Part shown: in pieces, positions 9,399 to 18,244 of the stretch
Position numbering within the stretch: position 1 is the stretch's first letter
Layout: each line of letters begins with the position of its first letter
Position numbers and translations under genes: made by a program
NCBI RefSeq assembly: GCF_000269905.1
Contig: NZ_AKIF01000002.1
Location: 1 to 40,713, forward strand
Direction: 5' to 3'
Length of the DNA: 40,713 nt
Source of the DNA: Alkalibacillus haloalkaliphilus C5
Lineage (GTDB): Bacteria > Bacillota > Bacilli > Bacillales > Alkalibacillaceae
Notes under the pieces: generated by a model
What the model saw: the letters and a program-made list of their open reading frames with translations, nothing else
Database searches by the model: none
What the model was told of the DNA's origin: nothing

Positions 9399-9741
9399 AG
9401 TATTCCACCTTGGTCCTCCTGCTGCATTGCAACATTTTGTATTTACCTTTTATATAGCTTGTCCATTTCAAATCGAGACATCGCAAATCTACGATGTCTC
9501 AAGTATAGTAATTGTCGAAATATTTGTTTTTTTATTAAACTATTTTATCATACCTAATATTATTATGTCTTTTTTTAATAGAATTTCTTAAACTAGTAAT
9601 TGTATTATAACATCATTCGCCAAAATATACTGCCCGTTCTATATTACATTTTCTTTTCAATTTAATTATAGCAGGCTGTAATTAGTAAAAGTAAGCGGTG
9701 ATAATTGGTATGCTTACCAATAGAACTTGTAATTCTTGAAA
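9399..9741. other. Non-coding ftsE-cccB interval with an inverted repeat
   Basis: No convincing gene. A perfect 9-base inverted repeat (GAGACATCG, 8-base loop, CGATGTCTC) lies at 9475-9500 and is not followed by a T-run on either strand. A second, weaker one (ATTGGTA / TACCAAT) is at 9704-9721. On the minus strand an extended -10 (TGTTATAAT, hexamer at 9604-9609) could start ftsE transcription, giving a leader of about 200 bases that contains the 9475-9500 hairpin; no clear -35 is seen. Confidence 0.5.
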
Positions 9742-9783
9742 TAAAAAAAAGCAACGAGAAGGAAAAACCTTCTCATCGCTTCT
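9742..9783 (-). terminator. Rho-independent terminator of cccB
   Basis: GCAACGAGAAGG / CCTTCTCATCGC stem (two G-U pairs) with a 5-base loop and an eight-T run on the minus strand; its stem abuts the cccB stop codon. Confidence 0.88.
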
Positions 9784-10115
9784 TACTGTTCTAATACATA
9801 ATCAGCAATGTCTTCTGCTTCTTCTTCACTTACACCTGCTACAGCAGCCATGCTACCATATCCTTCTAAAATAATTGATACGATATCATCTTGGTCGTGC
9901 TGTTCACTGGCATCAACTAGCCCTGGTCCAGCTCCACCTGATAAGTCACCACCGTGACAACTTGCACAGTTTTGCTGATAAAGCTCTTCCCCAGCTGCTG
10001 TTTCATTTGCGGTTGTATCGTCGCCGCCATTTTCACCAGCGCCGTCGCCACCGCCTCCACAAGCAGCTACTACCATCATTAAGCCAAATAGGCCGACTAA
10101 TAATTTCTTTTTCAT
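9783..10115 (-). CDS. cccB: Membrane-anchored cytochrome c-551 lipoprotein
   Basis: 110 aa. Residues 1-18 are a lipoprotein signal ending in the lipobox VAAC, so Cys19 is expected to carry the lipid anchor. A Gly/Asp-rich linker leads to the heme c site CASCH at residues 50-54, and Met89 in GYGSM is the likely sixth heme ligand. Small lipid-anchored cytochromes of this kind carry electrons on the outer face of the membrane, for example to caa3-type oxidase. The position between ftsE and prfB matches B. subtilis cccB. A strong AGGAGG precedes the ATG. Confidence 0.95.
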   Translation of the reverse strand: MKKKLLVGLFGLMMVVAACGGGGDGAGENGGDDTTANETAAGEELYQQNCASCHGGDLSGGAGPGLVDASEQHDQDDIVSIILEGYGSMAAVAGVSEEEAEDIADYVLEQ

Positions 10116-10170
10116 TTGTTCTAAAACCTCCTGTTAGTGTTACTTTTATGTTTTCCTAAACGTTCATAAG

Positions 10171-11275
10171 TTATCCATCTACTTTTGAACGTAAATAGGC
10201 ATCAATAAACGGATCCAATTCACCATCCATGACTGCTTGAGTATTCCCATTCTCAACGTTTGTACGGTGATCTTTCACCATGTTATACGGATGGAAGACG
10301 TAAGATCTAATTTGACTTCCCCACCCTATTTCTTTTTGTTCACCACGGATTTCATCCAACTCTTGTTGTTGTTTTTCAATTTCTTGTTGGTAAAGTTTTG
10401 ATTTCAACATTTTCATGGCTTTTTCGCGGTTTTTAATTTGTGAACGCTCCGATTGACACGTCACGATTGTGTTCGTTGGTACGTGTGTAATTCGAACAGC
10501 TGAATCAGTCGTGTTAACGTGCTGACCACCTGCACCACTTGCGCGATAAGTATCGACTTTTAAATCTTCACTTTTCACATCTATTTCGACATCATCGTTA
10601 AACTCTGGCATTACATCTAATGAAGCAAACGATGTGTGACGTCTTCCTGATGAATCAAAAGGTGAAATTCTAACTAAACGGTGAACACCTTTTTCAGCTT
10701 TTAAATAACCATAAGCATTGTGACCTTGAATTAAGAGGGTCACACTTTTAACCCCTGCTTCATCTCCTGGTAAATAATCAAGTGTCTCCACTTTAAAACC
10801 TTTACGCTCAGCATAACGCTTATACATTCTCAAAAGCATTTCTGCCCAATCTTGGCTTTCCGTACCGCCAGCACCAGGGTGAATCTCGATAATCGCATTA
10901 TTTTGATCATATGGTTCACTTAGTAATATGTTCAATTCAAACTGATTTAAATCAGCTGAAACAGATTTTAATTGATCTTTTAAGTCTTCAAAAAGTTCTT
11001 CATCATTTTCTTCTTTCACTAATTCAAAAGAAACTTCTAAATTTTCTAGTGCTTCTTCATTTTGATCGAAGTTTTGGACGAGCTCTTTTAAAACATTCGA
11101 TTCATTAATCACTTTTTGGGCATTCTGTTGGTCATCCCAAAAATTCGGCTCTGTCATCATTTGCTCTAACTCTGCTAAACGGTTACGATAACCCTCTAAG
11201 TCAAAGAGACCCCCTGAAGTTGTCTAGTCGCTTTTGTAGTTGATTAAGTTCAGTTCGAATATCTGCTAGTTCCAT
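10171..11275 (-). CDS. prfB: Peptide chain release factor 2, expressed through programmed +1 frameshift
   Basis: RF2 ends translation at UGA and UAA. The reading frame starts at ATG 11275 ([12 protein letters not shown]...). After 24 codons it meets an in-frame TGA at 11201-11203 in the classic context AGG GGG TCT CTT TGA C: a Shine-Dalgarno-like AGGGGG followed by the slippery CTT-TGA-C. After the +1 slip translation continues GAC TTA GAG (DLEGYRNR...) to 10171, giving 367 aa. The UGA-recognition tripeptide SPF (in RISPFD) and the hydrolysis motif GGQ (in GAGGQHVN) are present. The shift autoregulates RF2: low RF2 lets the ribosome pause and slip. An annotation starting at the internal ATG 11160 would miss the first 38 residues. 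Confidence 0.97.
11201..11215 (-). promoter_or_regulatory. prfB programmed frameshift site
   Basis: Minus strand AGGGGGTCTCTTTGA, then C. The internal Shine-Dalgarno, the CTT slippery codon and the TGA stop at codon 25 match the conserved bacterial RF2 recoding signal exactly. Confidence 0.97.
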
Positions 11276-11383
11276 AAAACATCCACCTCTACTATATATT
11301 CTACCCGTATTATACCATTTATAAATCGACTAAAAACGAACTTTTCGTTACAAATTGGAAAATTGAACCGTCACATAATGTAA

Positions 11384-11420
11384 CAAAACCTTATCCACTC
11401 ATTGAATGAATAAGGTTTTG
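11384..11420 (-). terminator. Probable terminator of secA
   Basis: CAAAACCTTAT / ATAAGGTTTTG perfect 11-base inverted repeat just after the secA stop. The T-tract after it on the minus strand is short (TTTTGTTAC), so strength is uncertain. Confidence 0.65.
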
Positions 11421-11427
11421 AATCCGT

Positions 11428-13935
11428 TTATACACCGTGGCACTGTTTATACTTCTTACCGCTACCGCAAGGGCAAGGTTCATTACGTCCAACTTCTTTT
11501 TTCTTAACGATTGGTTGGCGTTTCTTCTCTTCTTTCGGTCTTCCACCGGCAACGGCTTGAGTGCCAGTTGCAACTTGGACACGTTGTAAGTTTTCACGAA
11601 TTTGTGCTTTCATCGCGTATTTCGCAACTTCTTGTTCGATTGCAGCAATCATCTCTTCGAACATGGAGAAGCCTTCCATTTGATACTCTTGTAACGGATT
11701 CGTTTGACCATAAGCACGTAGGTGAATACCTTGTCTTAGTTGGTCCATTTGGTCAATGTGATCCATCCACTTCGAGTCAACCGTACGAAGTAAGATTACT
11801 TTTTCAAACTCACGCATCTGTTCTTCTGTTAGTTCTTGTTCACGCTGGTCATACTTATTCTTAACAATCTCCATGACTTGTTCAACCATCTCATCTGGCT
11901 CTTTACCTTTAAAGTCCTCACCAGAGATTTCGTCTTGTTCAAGTACATTCGCATGCAAGAACTGAGCAAGATTATCAAGCTCCCAGTTTTCCTCTTCTTC
12001 ATCTTGTGTATACAGTTCTACGTTACGTTTCACAGTTGATTCGATCATGCCCATGATAATATCACGTAAACTGTCCGCTTCTAGCACTTCATTGCGCTGT
12101 TCATAAATGATGTCACGCTGTTCACGTAAAACATCGTCGTAAGAAAGAATTTGTTTACGCGCATCGAAGTTGTTACCTTCAACTCGTTTCTGTGCAGACT
12201 CTACAGCTCGAGATACCATTTTACTTTCAATTGGCTGATCGTCTTCTAATCCGAAACGCTCCATCATCGAGTGCATACGTTCCGAACCGAAACGACGCAT
12301 TAACTCATCTTCCATTGAAAGGTAGAACTGTGAAACACCTGGGTCACCTTGACGTCCAGCACGACCACGTAACTGGTTATCGATACGACGTGATTCGTGA
12401 CGCTCAGTACCAACAACGGCAAGACCACCAAGATCTTTTACACCGTCACCTAGTTTAATGTCCGTACCACGACCTGCCATGTTTGTAGCAATCGTGACAG
12501 TACCTTTTTGACCAGCTGCTAGAATAATTTCCGCTTCTGAGAAGTGGTTTTTTGCGTTTAAGACGTTGTGTTTAACGCCAGCTTTTTTAAGCATTTTTGA
12601 AATTAACTCTGACGTTTCAACTGCAACGGTACCAACTAGAACAGGTTGTCCTTTTTGGTATCGTGCTTTAATATCTTCAACCATCGCTTTATACTTGCCA
12701 TCTACTGATTTATAAATTAAATCAGGACGGTCATCACGAACAATTGGCTCATTCGTCGGGATCGCGACAACGTTCATATTGTAAATGTTACGAAACTCTT
12801 CTTCTTCCGTTTTAGCTGTACCTGTCATACCAGCTAACTTGTTATACATACGGAAGAAGTTCTGGAACGTAATTGTTGCTAACGTCATACTTTCTTTTTG
12901 GATCTGTAAGCCTTCTTTAGCTTCAATCGCTTGGTGTAAACCATCACTGTAACGTCGACCTTTCATTAGACGACCTGTAAATTGGTCAACAATAACGACT
13001 TCGCCTTCATCTACTACATAATCAGTATCTTTTTGCATAACGACATGCGCTTTTAATGCTTGGTTAATATGGTGCGTTAAAGATACGTGATCTAAGTCAT
13101 ACAAGTTCTCAATGTTAAAGAACTTCTCAGCTTTCGTAATACCATTTTCAGTTAGCTGAACGTTTCGTGTTTTTTCATCATAAGTATAGTCTTCCTCATT
13201 TTTAAGTGTTTCTACAAATGAATCTGCTTGTAAATAATTGGTTTGAGATTTTTTCTGTGACCCTGAAATAATAAGTGGAGTACGCGCTTCATCAATTAAG
13301 ATCGAGTCAACCTCATCGACGATTGCGAAGTTCAGTTCACGTTGAACACGCTTTTCTTTATAAAGCACCATGTTGTCACGCAAGTAGTCAAAACCAAACT
13401 CATTGTTCGTACCATACGTAATATCACAACTATAAGCTTCACGCTTCTCATCTTTATCAAGGTCATTCGTGTTAAGACCTACAGTTAAACCTAACCAATC
13501 GTATAACTCACCCATTTCAGTAGAGTCACGGTGTGCTAAGTAATCGTTTACGGTAATAATGTGGACACCTTTACCTGAAATAGCATTTAAGTAAGCAGGC
13601 ATTGTTGAGGCAAGTGTTTTACCTTCACCTGTTTTCATTTCGGCAATATCACCATTATGAATGGCAATTGCACCAATCAACTGTACATAGTATGGGCGCA
13701 TTCCTAAAACACGCTTAGCTGACTCACGGACAACCGCGAACGCTTCAACCATTAAATCATCTAAAGATTCACCAGACTGATAACGTTCTTTAAACTCTGC
13801 TGTTTTAGCTTTTAACCCTGAATCAGACAACTTTTGAATATCAGTTTCTAAAGCTTCAATTTGATCTGCTTTTTTACGAAGTTTCTTTAATTGTTTCTCA
13901 TTTAAATCCCCAAAAACTTTTGTTAATAGCTTCAT
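11428..13935 (-). CDS. secA: Preprotein translocase ATPase SecA
   Basis: 835 aa motor ATPase that drives preproteins through SecYEG. Walker [13 protein letters not shown]-type [15 protein letters not shown], the preprotein cross-linking region, helicase motif [10 protein letters not shown] with Q-rich [10 protein letters not shown], and the C-terminal zinc/SecB-binding tail [14 protein letters not shown] are all visible. The start was set at ATG 13935 ([10 protein letters not shown]), which has AGGTG seven bases upstream; an extension to 13974 would begin at the transcription start predicted here. Gene order secA-prfB-cccB follows B. subtilis. Confidence 0.97.
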   Translation of the reverse strand: MKLLTKVFGDLNEKQLKKLRKKADQIEALETDIQKLSDSGLKAKTAEFKERYQSGESLDDLMVEAFAVVRESAKRVLGMRPYYVQLIGAIAIHNGDIAEMKTGEGKTLASTMPAYLNAISGKGVHIITVNDYLAHRDSTEMGELYDWLGLTVGLNTNDLDKDEKREAYSCDITYGTNNEFGFDYLRDNMVLYKEKRVQRELNFAIVDEVDSILIDEARTPLIISGSQKKSQTNYLQADSFVETLKNEEDYTYDEKTRNVQLTENGITKAEKFFNIENLYDLDHVSLTHHINQALKAHVVMQKDTDYVVDEGEVVIVDQFTGRLMKGRRYSDGLHQAIEAKEGLQIQKESMTLATITFQNFFRMYNKLAGMTGTAKTEEEEFRNIYNMNVVAIPTNEPIVRDDRPDLIYKSVDGKYKAMVEDIKARYQKGQPVLVGTVAVETSELISKMLKKAGVKHNVLNAKNHFSEAEIILAAGQKGTVTIATNMAGRGTDIKLGDGVKDLGGLAVVGTERHESRRIDNQLRGRAGRQGDPGVSQFYLSMEDELMRRFGSERMHSMMERFGLEDDQPIESKMVSRAVESAQKRVEGNNFDARKQILSYDDVLREQRDIIYEQRNEVLEADSLRDIIMGMIESTVKRNVELYTQDEEEENWELDNLAQFLHANVLEQDEISGEDFKGKEPDEMVEQVMEIVKNKYDQREQELTEEQMREFEKVILLRTVDSKWMDHIDQMDQLRQGIHLRAYGQTNPLQEYQMEGFSMFEEMIAAIEQEVAKYAMKAQIRENLQRVQVATGTQAVAGGRPKEEKKRQPIVKKKEVGRNEPCPCGSGKKYKQCHGV

Positions 13936-13979
13936 TAATTTGCACCTCGTATCCTCTTGTTTACAACAATCCAACTATA

Positions 13980-14009
13980 ATGATAACACTATCAAAACAG
14001 TCATGACAA
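13980..14009 (-). promoter_or_regulatory. Candidate sigma-A promoter of secA
   Basis: Minus strand TTGTCA (14004-14009), 18-base spacer, TATCAT (13980-13985), ending about 45 bases before the secA ATG. Each hexamer matches consensus at five of six positions. Confidence 0.5.
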
Positions 14010-14044
14010 CTAACAGAATATGAAGAAATACGAGGAGATATGTC

Positions 14045-14103
14045 AAAAAAATGATTCAGGCTGATTTATTGTAGGCGGTGGTTTAATTCGATCAGCCTGA
14101 ATC
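14045..14103 (-). terminator. Strong Rho-independent terminator after the small CxxC gene
   Basis: Perfect 13-base inverted repeat GATTCAGGCTGAT / ATCAGCCTGAATC with a 25-base loop, then seven T on the minus strand. It closes the 68-codon gene at 14129. Confidence 0.88.
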
Positions 14104-14128
14104 AAATATCCAAGACCATAAAGGTGGA

Positions 14129-14335
14129 TTATTGATTTATTCGACATGAGGGTTTATTGGGATAGGAATAATTTGCATTGGGTTCGGAGGTTACATTTGA
14201 TATGTCATGTTCCAACATCGTTACTTTTTTATTAGTAGCTGCAACGATTCGCATTAACTGAGAAATCAAGTCACTCTGGCGTTCCACTTGATTTCGTAAG
14301 TTAACACAGGTGAGGCAATTATGTTGTTGTTCCAT
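14129..14335 (-). CDS. Small CxxC hypothetical protein
   Basis: 68 aa, family not recognised. It begins MEQQHNCLTCVNLRNQVERQ: a CxxC pair at residues 7-10 followed by a predicted amphipathic helix (about 11-45), then a polar Asn/Ser/Pro tail. A single CxxC could bind metal as a dimer or be redox active; this is speculation. Support for a real gene: AAGGGGG eight bases before the ATG, an extended -10 (TGGTATAAA, hexamer at 14370-14375) just upstream, and a strong terminator directly after the stop. It lies alone between hpf and secA. Confidence 0.7.
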   Translation of the reverse strand: MEQQHNCLTCVNLRNQVERQSDLISQLMRIVAATNKKVTMLEHDISNVTSEPNANYSYPNKPSCRINQ

Positions 14336-14641
14336 CTCGTATTCCCCCTTTATGATCTTGTTAATTACATTTATACCATAGGGTTTTATCGGGTGGTAGC
14401 CCCCTTCATTTTGGTAAGTTTTTTGGAATTTTAATTTTCTTAGGGATTTTTGTTTTGTTGGACTTATTTTGGTTGGAAAATTTGGGTTTTAGTGCGGGAA
14501 ATTTTTTGAAAAAAATTTAGATTTATTGATTTTTTGTCGAGGGCTGTTTTCCTGAAAGATGCTCCAGCGGTCCTATGAGCTATTTTCGGAATCCTATGAG
14601 CTATTACCTTTGTTCTATGAGCTATTTCGAAAAAAGCTACA
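14336..14641. other. Non-coding interval with strand-skewed composition between hpf and the CxxC gene
   Basis: No gene seen. 14400-14560 is rich in T and G on the plus strand, so an RNA read on the minus strand would be rich in A and C and poor in G, that is, little structured. The end of the interval holds the CTATGAGCTATT repeats listed separately. Confidence 0.5.
14573..14628 (+). repeat. Three-copy 21-nt repeat (CTATGAGCTATT)
   Basis: CTATGAGCTATT occurs at 14573, 14594 and 14615, exactly 21 bases apart, with diverged filler in between. Like the 20-nt arrays elsewhere in the window it lies just past a terminator (that of hpf) and shares a GAGC core followed by TAT or TGAT. It may be a distant sub-type of the same family. 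Confidence 0.75.
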
Positions 14642-14677
14642 AAAATTAAAAAGGAGATGCCGATATGACATCTCCTT
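14642..14677 (-). terminator. Rho-independent terminator of hpf
   Basis: AAGGAGATG / CATCTCCTT perfect stem with a 9-base loop, followed by TTTTAATTTTT on the minus strand. Confidence 0.85.
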
Positions 14678-14687
14678 CCTTATGTTT

Positions 14688-15245
14688 TTACGCATTCGGT
14701 TCAATTAAACCGTATTTACCATCTTTACGTTTATAGACGACGTTTGTATCACCTGTTTCAGAATTCTCAAACACGTAGAACGCGTGACCTAACATGTCCA
14801 TTTGTAGGACTGCTTCCTCTTCGTCCATCGGCTTTAAGTCAAATTGCTTCTTTTTAACGATATCAATTGAGTCGTCTTCCTCTTCTATTCTACCATTTAA
14901 AGCCTCTTGTTCCATTTCGGCAAATACATATTTTGGAGCACTTTGGTTGCGGAATTTACGGTTAACTTTTGTTTTATATTTTCTAATCTGTCGCTCCAGC
15001 TTGTCGACGACTAAGTCTGTAGCTGCATACAAATCAGTGTGAATCTCCTCTGCTCTTAATAATAAGTTTGGCATTGGGATTGTCACCTCAATCTTCTGCT
15101 CCATGTTATGAACACTTAAGTTCACATGGACATCTGAAGCCGGCGGCGTCTCAAAATAACGCTCCAATTTCCCAATTTTCTTTTCTACATACTCTCGGAT
15201 CGCATCTGTTACTTCGATGTTTTCCCCTCTAACGTTGTAAATCAT
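14688..15245 (-). CDS. hpf: Ribosome hibernation promoting factor, long form
   Basis: 185 aa. The N-terminal S30AE/HPF domain occupies about residues 1-100 (MIYNVRGENIEVTDAI...), then comes a charged linker, then the C-terminal dimerisation domain (about 125-185) that makes 100S ribosome dimers in long-form HPF. It shuts down and protects ribosomes in stationary phase or stress (B. subtilis YvyD). The ATG at 15245 is chosen because GGAGG lies eight bases upstream; a TTG two codons earlier is too close to that site. A sigma-B-like promoter precedes the gene, as in B. subtilis. Confidence 0.95.
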   Translation of the reverse strand: MIYNVRGENIEVTDAIREYVEKKIGKLERYFETPPASDVHVNLSVHNMEQKIEVTIPMPNLLLRAEEIHTDLYAATDLVVDKLERQIRKYKTKVNRKFRNQSAPKYVFAEMEQEALNGRIEEEDDSIDIVKKKQFDLKPMDEEEAVLQMDMLGHAFYVFENSETGDTNVVYKRKDGKYGLIEPNA

Positions 15246-15285
15246 ATGCAAGTCCTCCTTTCATCTATGTAGGTTATATTCAACA

Positions 15286-15311
15286 TTTCCCTTGATTATT
15301 CCTTCTTAAAC
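15286..15311 (-). promoter_or_regulatory. Sigma-B-type promoter of hpf
   Basis: Minus strand GTTTAA (15306-15311), 14-base spacer, GGGAAA (15286-15291), about 40 bases before the hpf ATG. It fits the general-stress consensus GTTTAA-N12-15-GGGWAW, and B. subtilis yvyD is a known sigma-B gene. Confidence 0.7.
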
Positions 15312-15374
15312 ATGTTAAAAATTTAGAATTTTTTGTCGAAGTCGATAAATGTCGAATACACCTTACATAGATGT

Positions 15375-15863
15375 CTATTTAGTACCATATTTTTCACGAT
15401 GTTTTGACCGTCCTAAATTGTAATCGACGATCTCTTTTAAGAAATGCATGACCTTTAATAACTTAAGCATCTTAAAGACACGCAACATTCTTAGTACAAA
15501 TGAATCGAGTTGATAAAAGTAGAATGGGATAATCGCTAGCAAGTCAATCACCATATATAGCGAAAACATATACTTTATACGGCCTTTAACTGGGTGCTCA
15601 TACCCCGCCTTATACACAGCAGTCCATATACGTAAAATATACTCTGTTGTAAAGAAAACTAGTGAAAACTGCTTTAAAATAAGAATGGAATCCTCCCAAG
15701 CAGCGTACATATCAGGCATTACAAAGCGTTGGACTGTTGTTACGATATTTGCAGTGATTAACAATATTAAGAAGACGTCAAAAAACTTTCCAATCTTCGG
15801 TTTCGGTGGATTCAATTTAATAATATTGAAAGTTTGCCACTTTAAATAGTCAATCTGTAACAT
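15375..15863 (-). CDS. Stand-alone voltage-sensor domain protein (ion-channel S1-S4, no pore)
   Basis: 162 aa. It contains the four helices of a voltage-sensor module and then stops: S1 about 27-48 (Asp29), S2 about 62-82 with the conserved FTTEYILR (Glu74, Arg78), S3 about 100-117 with Asp107, and S4 about 122-142 with Arg125, Arg128, Lys131, Lys134 and Lys137 at every third position. No S5, pore loop (TVGYG) or S6 follows; the tail is 19 polar residues. Stand-alone sensors are known from Hv1 proton channels and voltage-sensing phosphatases, so proton conductance is possible but unproven. It could also be a truncated Kv-type channel. The ATG at 15863 is preceded by AGGTG; the GTG three codons up lies inside that site. 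It stands alone between hpf and fliT. Confidence 0.8.
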   Translation of the reverse strand: MLQIDYLKWQTFNIIKLNPPKPKIGKFFDVFLILLITANIVTTVQRFVMPDMYAAWEDSILILKQFSLVFFTTEYILRIWTAVYKAGYEHPVKGRIKYMFSLYMVIDLLAIIPFYFYQLDSFVLRMLRVFKMLKLLKVMHFLKEIVDYNLGRSKHREKYGTK

Positions 15864-15924
15864 TGTAATCACCTAAAAATAAGACTTATAGATTTTAAAT
15901 ACCCTAAATCTAAAGGTGGTTAAA

Positions 15925-15962
15925 CAAAAAAGAGCATTCCAATAATAGGAAAGCCCTTTTTA
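15925..15962 (-). terminator. Terminator of the flaG-fliD-fliS-fliT operon
   Basis: AAAAAGAGCATTCC / GGAAAGCCCTTTTT imperfect stem with a 7-base loop, overlapping the fliT stop, with a T-tract on the minus strand. Confidence 0.7.
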
Positions 15963-16310
15963 ATTACGCTTATCAATAAAACTACCATCATTACCTTGAA
16001 GGTTTTGATAAGGATTAATATATTTTTTGTTCGTGACTTGCTTTTTCTTAAAACTAGCAAAGTCTTTTTGAAAGTTTTTCATATATTGATCGGCAAGCTG
16101 TTGCAGTTCACGGTCAAGTTTTAACGTTTCTTCACCGATCCGCTTTTCTTCTTCAGTGTATTCACCACTTAACTGTTCAATCACTTGACTACGCTTAGCG
16201 ACGAATTCGTCAAACTCATTAATGAGTTGTTCACGGTCTATTTTGTCAGCCTGTTTAAACCGGTCCAGCATTTGCTTCGTTAAAGTGTATAAAGCTTTAA
16301 CCTGTGACAT
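15960..16310 (-). CDS. fliT: Flagellar export chaperone FliT-like protein
   Basis: 116 aa, almost all helical, ending in the motif INPYQNLQGNDGSFIDKRN, which is typical of the Bacillus FliT family encoded after fliS. It probably binds the filament cap protein FliD before export. The start ATG overlaps the fliS stop codon (TAATG arrangement, 1 shared base), so translation is coupled. Last gene of the flaG-fliD-fliS-fliT operon. Confidence 0.85.
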   Translation of the reverse strand: MSQVKALYTLTKQMLDRFKQADKIDREQLINEFDEFVAKRSQVIEQLSGEYTEEEKRIGEETLKLDRELQQLADQYMKNFQKDFASFKKKQVTNKKYINPYQNLQGNDGSFIDKRN

Positions 16311-16714
16311 TATGCTTTAGCTCCTGGTGCATATTTGTTTTGACGGTCCAGCTTAATTGCTTCTTTCCAAGTATCGCGTAATTGCTCAACCATCTTTTGC
16401 GCTTCATCTAACTTTGCGACATCATTATGAATATTTGCTTCGCGTAAACAGTAGTTGATGTAGTCGTATAACGGCAGAAGTTGATTGGTAATATCATAGT
16501 CAGGGTTTAAAGTGACCATGAGCTCAGCGATAATGTTTTGAGCTTTTTGCAGTTGTTCATTTTTACTTTGAAAATCTTCCTTCTCAATAGCAGTTTTCGC
16601 TAGTTTAATAAACTTAATACAACCATTATAAAGCTGTAAAGTTAACTCACCAGGAGAAGCAGTTGACACTGAGTTTTGTTGATAAGCTTGATAGGCCTGT
16701 CCATACGCAGCCAT
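16310..16714 (-). CDS. fliS: Flagellin export chaperone FliS
   Basis: 134 aa. The N-terminal YGQAYQAYQQNSVSTASPGELTLQLYNG region and four-helix bundle pattern are those of FliS, which holds flagellin C-termini unfolded before secretion. In B. subtilis FliS also promotes the FliW-flagellin interaction that feeds the CsrA switch; fliW, csrA and hag are all nearby here. Confidence 0.95.
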   Translation of the reverse strand: MAAYGQAYQAYQQNSVSTASPGELTLQLYNGCIKFIKLAKTAIEKEDFQSKNEQLQKAQNIIAELMVTLNPDYDITNQLLPLYDYINYCLREANIHNDVAKLDEAQKMVEQLRDTWKEAIKLDRQNKYAPGAKA

Positions 16715-16732
16715 TATAAAACACCCCTTCTA

Positions 16733-18232
16733 TTACATCATACCGCCCATGCCACCCATAGCTGATTGCATCTGGGCATATTGGTTATTCGCCTGTTGCA
16801 TCGCGCGTTCCATTCGAGAAAATTGATCCCAATAACGCTCTTCTGTTTGTTGCATACGACGCTCAAAGTTCGCCATGCGGTCGGCCATATTCATTATTTC
16901 ACGGCCCATAGTATATTGGTGATCTGTTTGAGTTGCTCGGCCAGCACGGTCTGTTATGCGGTCCATTGAGTTATCGAGTGAATCTTTAACACGACTTAAC
17001 ACTCCACGAGAGTCATCATCAGCACGACTCGATAACATACGATAAACACCTTCAGAGTCTTCTTCTAGTGCTCTGCGTAGCTCTTGTTCATCAATTTCTA
17101 ATTTACCTTGGTCGTTTTGAGGTGTATTAACAGCACTCACTGTCGTAATACCAATTTCAAAAATAGAGCTAAAATCACTTTCTTCATTATCTACTGACTC
17201 ATACCAAGCTGAACGCATACCAGAAATAGCACCACGAAGGATTCCATCACCTCTTAACTCACCGCTTTGAGACTGCTCTTCCCACAGTTCGATTTCGCTT
17301 TCAGACATTGCTCTCCGCTGTTCGTCTGTTAGTGGTGGGTAATCACGGTTACGTGGTTCGTTAGTTTTTTCATTCATATATTCAACTAACTCATTATATT
17401 TATCTACAAAATTCGTAATCTCTTCAACCGCACCATCAATATCTTGCTCAATGGAAATGGTAGCTGCTTGATCAGTTGTTTGATGGAATTGTAATGTAGC
17501 ACCATTCAATTCATAACTATTACTCCTAGAAGTTAATTCAACTCCATTATAGGTAAACCTAGCATCACGACCGCCATGTTCTTCTGTGGAATCTAAGTTA
17601 AATGCATTAGTAAAAATTGTATTATCACCAAACTGAATTTCTGCTCCATCTTCGTTAAATTCACCGGTTTCTGTACGCTCAATAAAAACTTGACCTGACG
17701 ATTCATTATAAAAGGCTCGCACCGCACCGTCTGAAGCCTCATTTATTTTATCAAATACTTCTTCATACGTATCATCGGCGTTCAATGTTAGAGTATGTGT
17801 AACTTCTTCTCCATCTTCATTATAAGTAGAGAAAGTATGATCTCCAGCTAAGTCTTCACCTACTTCAGCACCTAAGTCTAGTTCTGCCTCGCTGATGTTA
17901 ACCGCTGCAGTCGCTAGTTCATTAACATTAACTTGATAATTTGCTTCATCCGCATCACTTCTAGCCGATACAGAAATTGCATCAGATGAAGACGTCGCCT
18001 TCGTTGAATTATACGTTGAAGACATGCGCATATCTAAAAACATAGATTCAAACTCAGACATTTTTGCATTAGCTTCACGATAAGCATCACGTTGTTGCGT
18101 TAACCACAGTTGATCTTGTTCCATTTTTTGTAACGGTTGACGCTCAGCTTCCATTAAATCGTCTACCATCTGACCAATATCCATCCCTGATGCAAAACCA
18201 GTCATTCTCATACTATTAGAAATCATGACCAT
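16733..18232 (-). CDS. fliD: Flagellar filament cap protein FliD
   Basis: 499 aa. The N-terminal FliD_N region (MRMTGFASGMDIGQMVDDLMEAERQP) and the C-terminal FliD_C helical region (about 240-480) are clear, with acidic D2/D3-like domains between. FliD caps the growing filament and folds incoming flagellin. Odd points: the extreme C-terminus is Met/Gly-rich (SAMGGMGGMM), and the helical segment before it is unusually rich in Met, Arg and Gln. Two ATGs (codons 1 and 3) fit the AAGGTGG site; the first is given. Confidence 0.93.
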   Translation of the reverse strand: MVMISNSMRMTGFASGMDIGQMVDDLMEAERQPLQKMEQDQLWLTQQRDAYREANAKMSEFESMFLDMRMSSTYNSTKATSSSDAISVSARSDADEANYQVNVNELATAAVNISEAELDLGAEVGEDLAGDHTFSTYNEDGEEVTHTLTLNADDTYEEVFDKINEASDGAVRAFYNESSGQVFIERTETGEFNEDGAEIQFGDNTIFTNAFNLDSTEEHGGRDARFTYNGVELTSRSNSYELNGATLQFHQTTDQAATISIEQDIDGAVEEITNFVDKYNELVEYMNEKTNEPRNRDYPPLTDEQRRAMSESEIELWEEQSQSGELRGDGILRGAISGMRSAWYESVDNEESDFSSIFEIGITTVSAVNTPQNDQGKLEIDEQELRRALEEDSEGVYRMLSSRADDDSRGVLSRVKDSLDNSMDRITDRAGRATQTDHQYTMGREIMNMADRMANFERRMQQTEERYWDQFSRMERAMQQANNQYAQMQSAMGGMGGMM

Positions 18233-18244
18233 TCACCACCTTCA

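Noticed and set aside
9382-9591. Plus-strand 69-codon frame upstream of ftsE
   Set aside because: It starts inside ftsE, lacks a ribosome site, and its sequence is that of an AT-rich non-coding leader.
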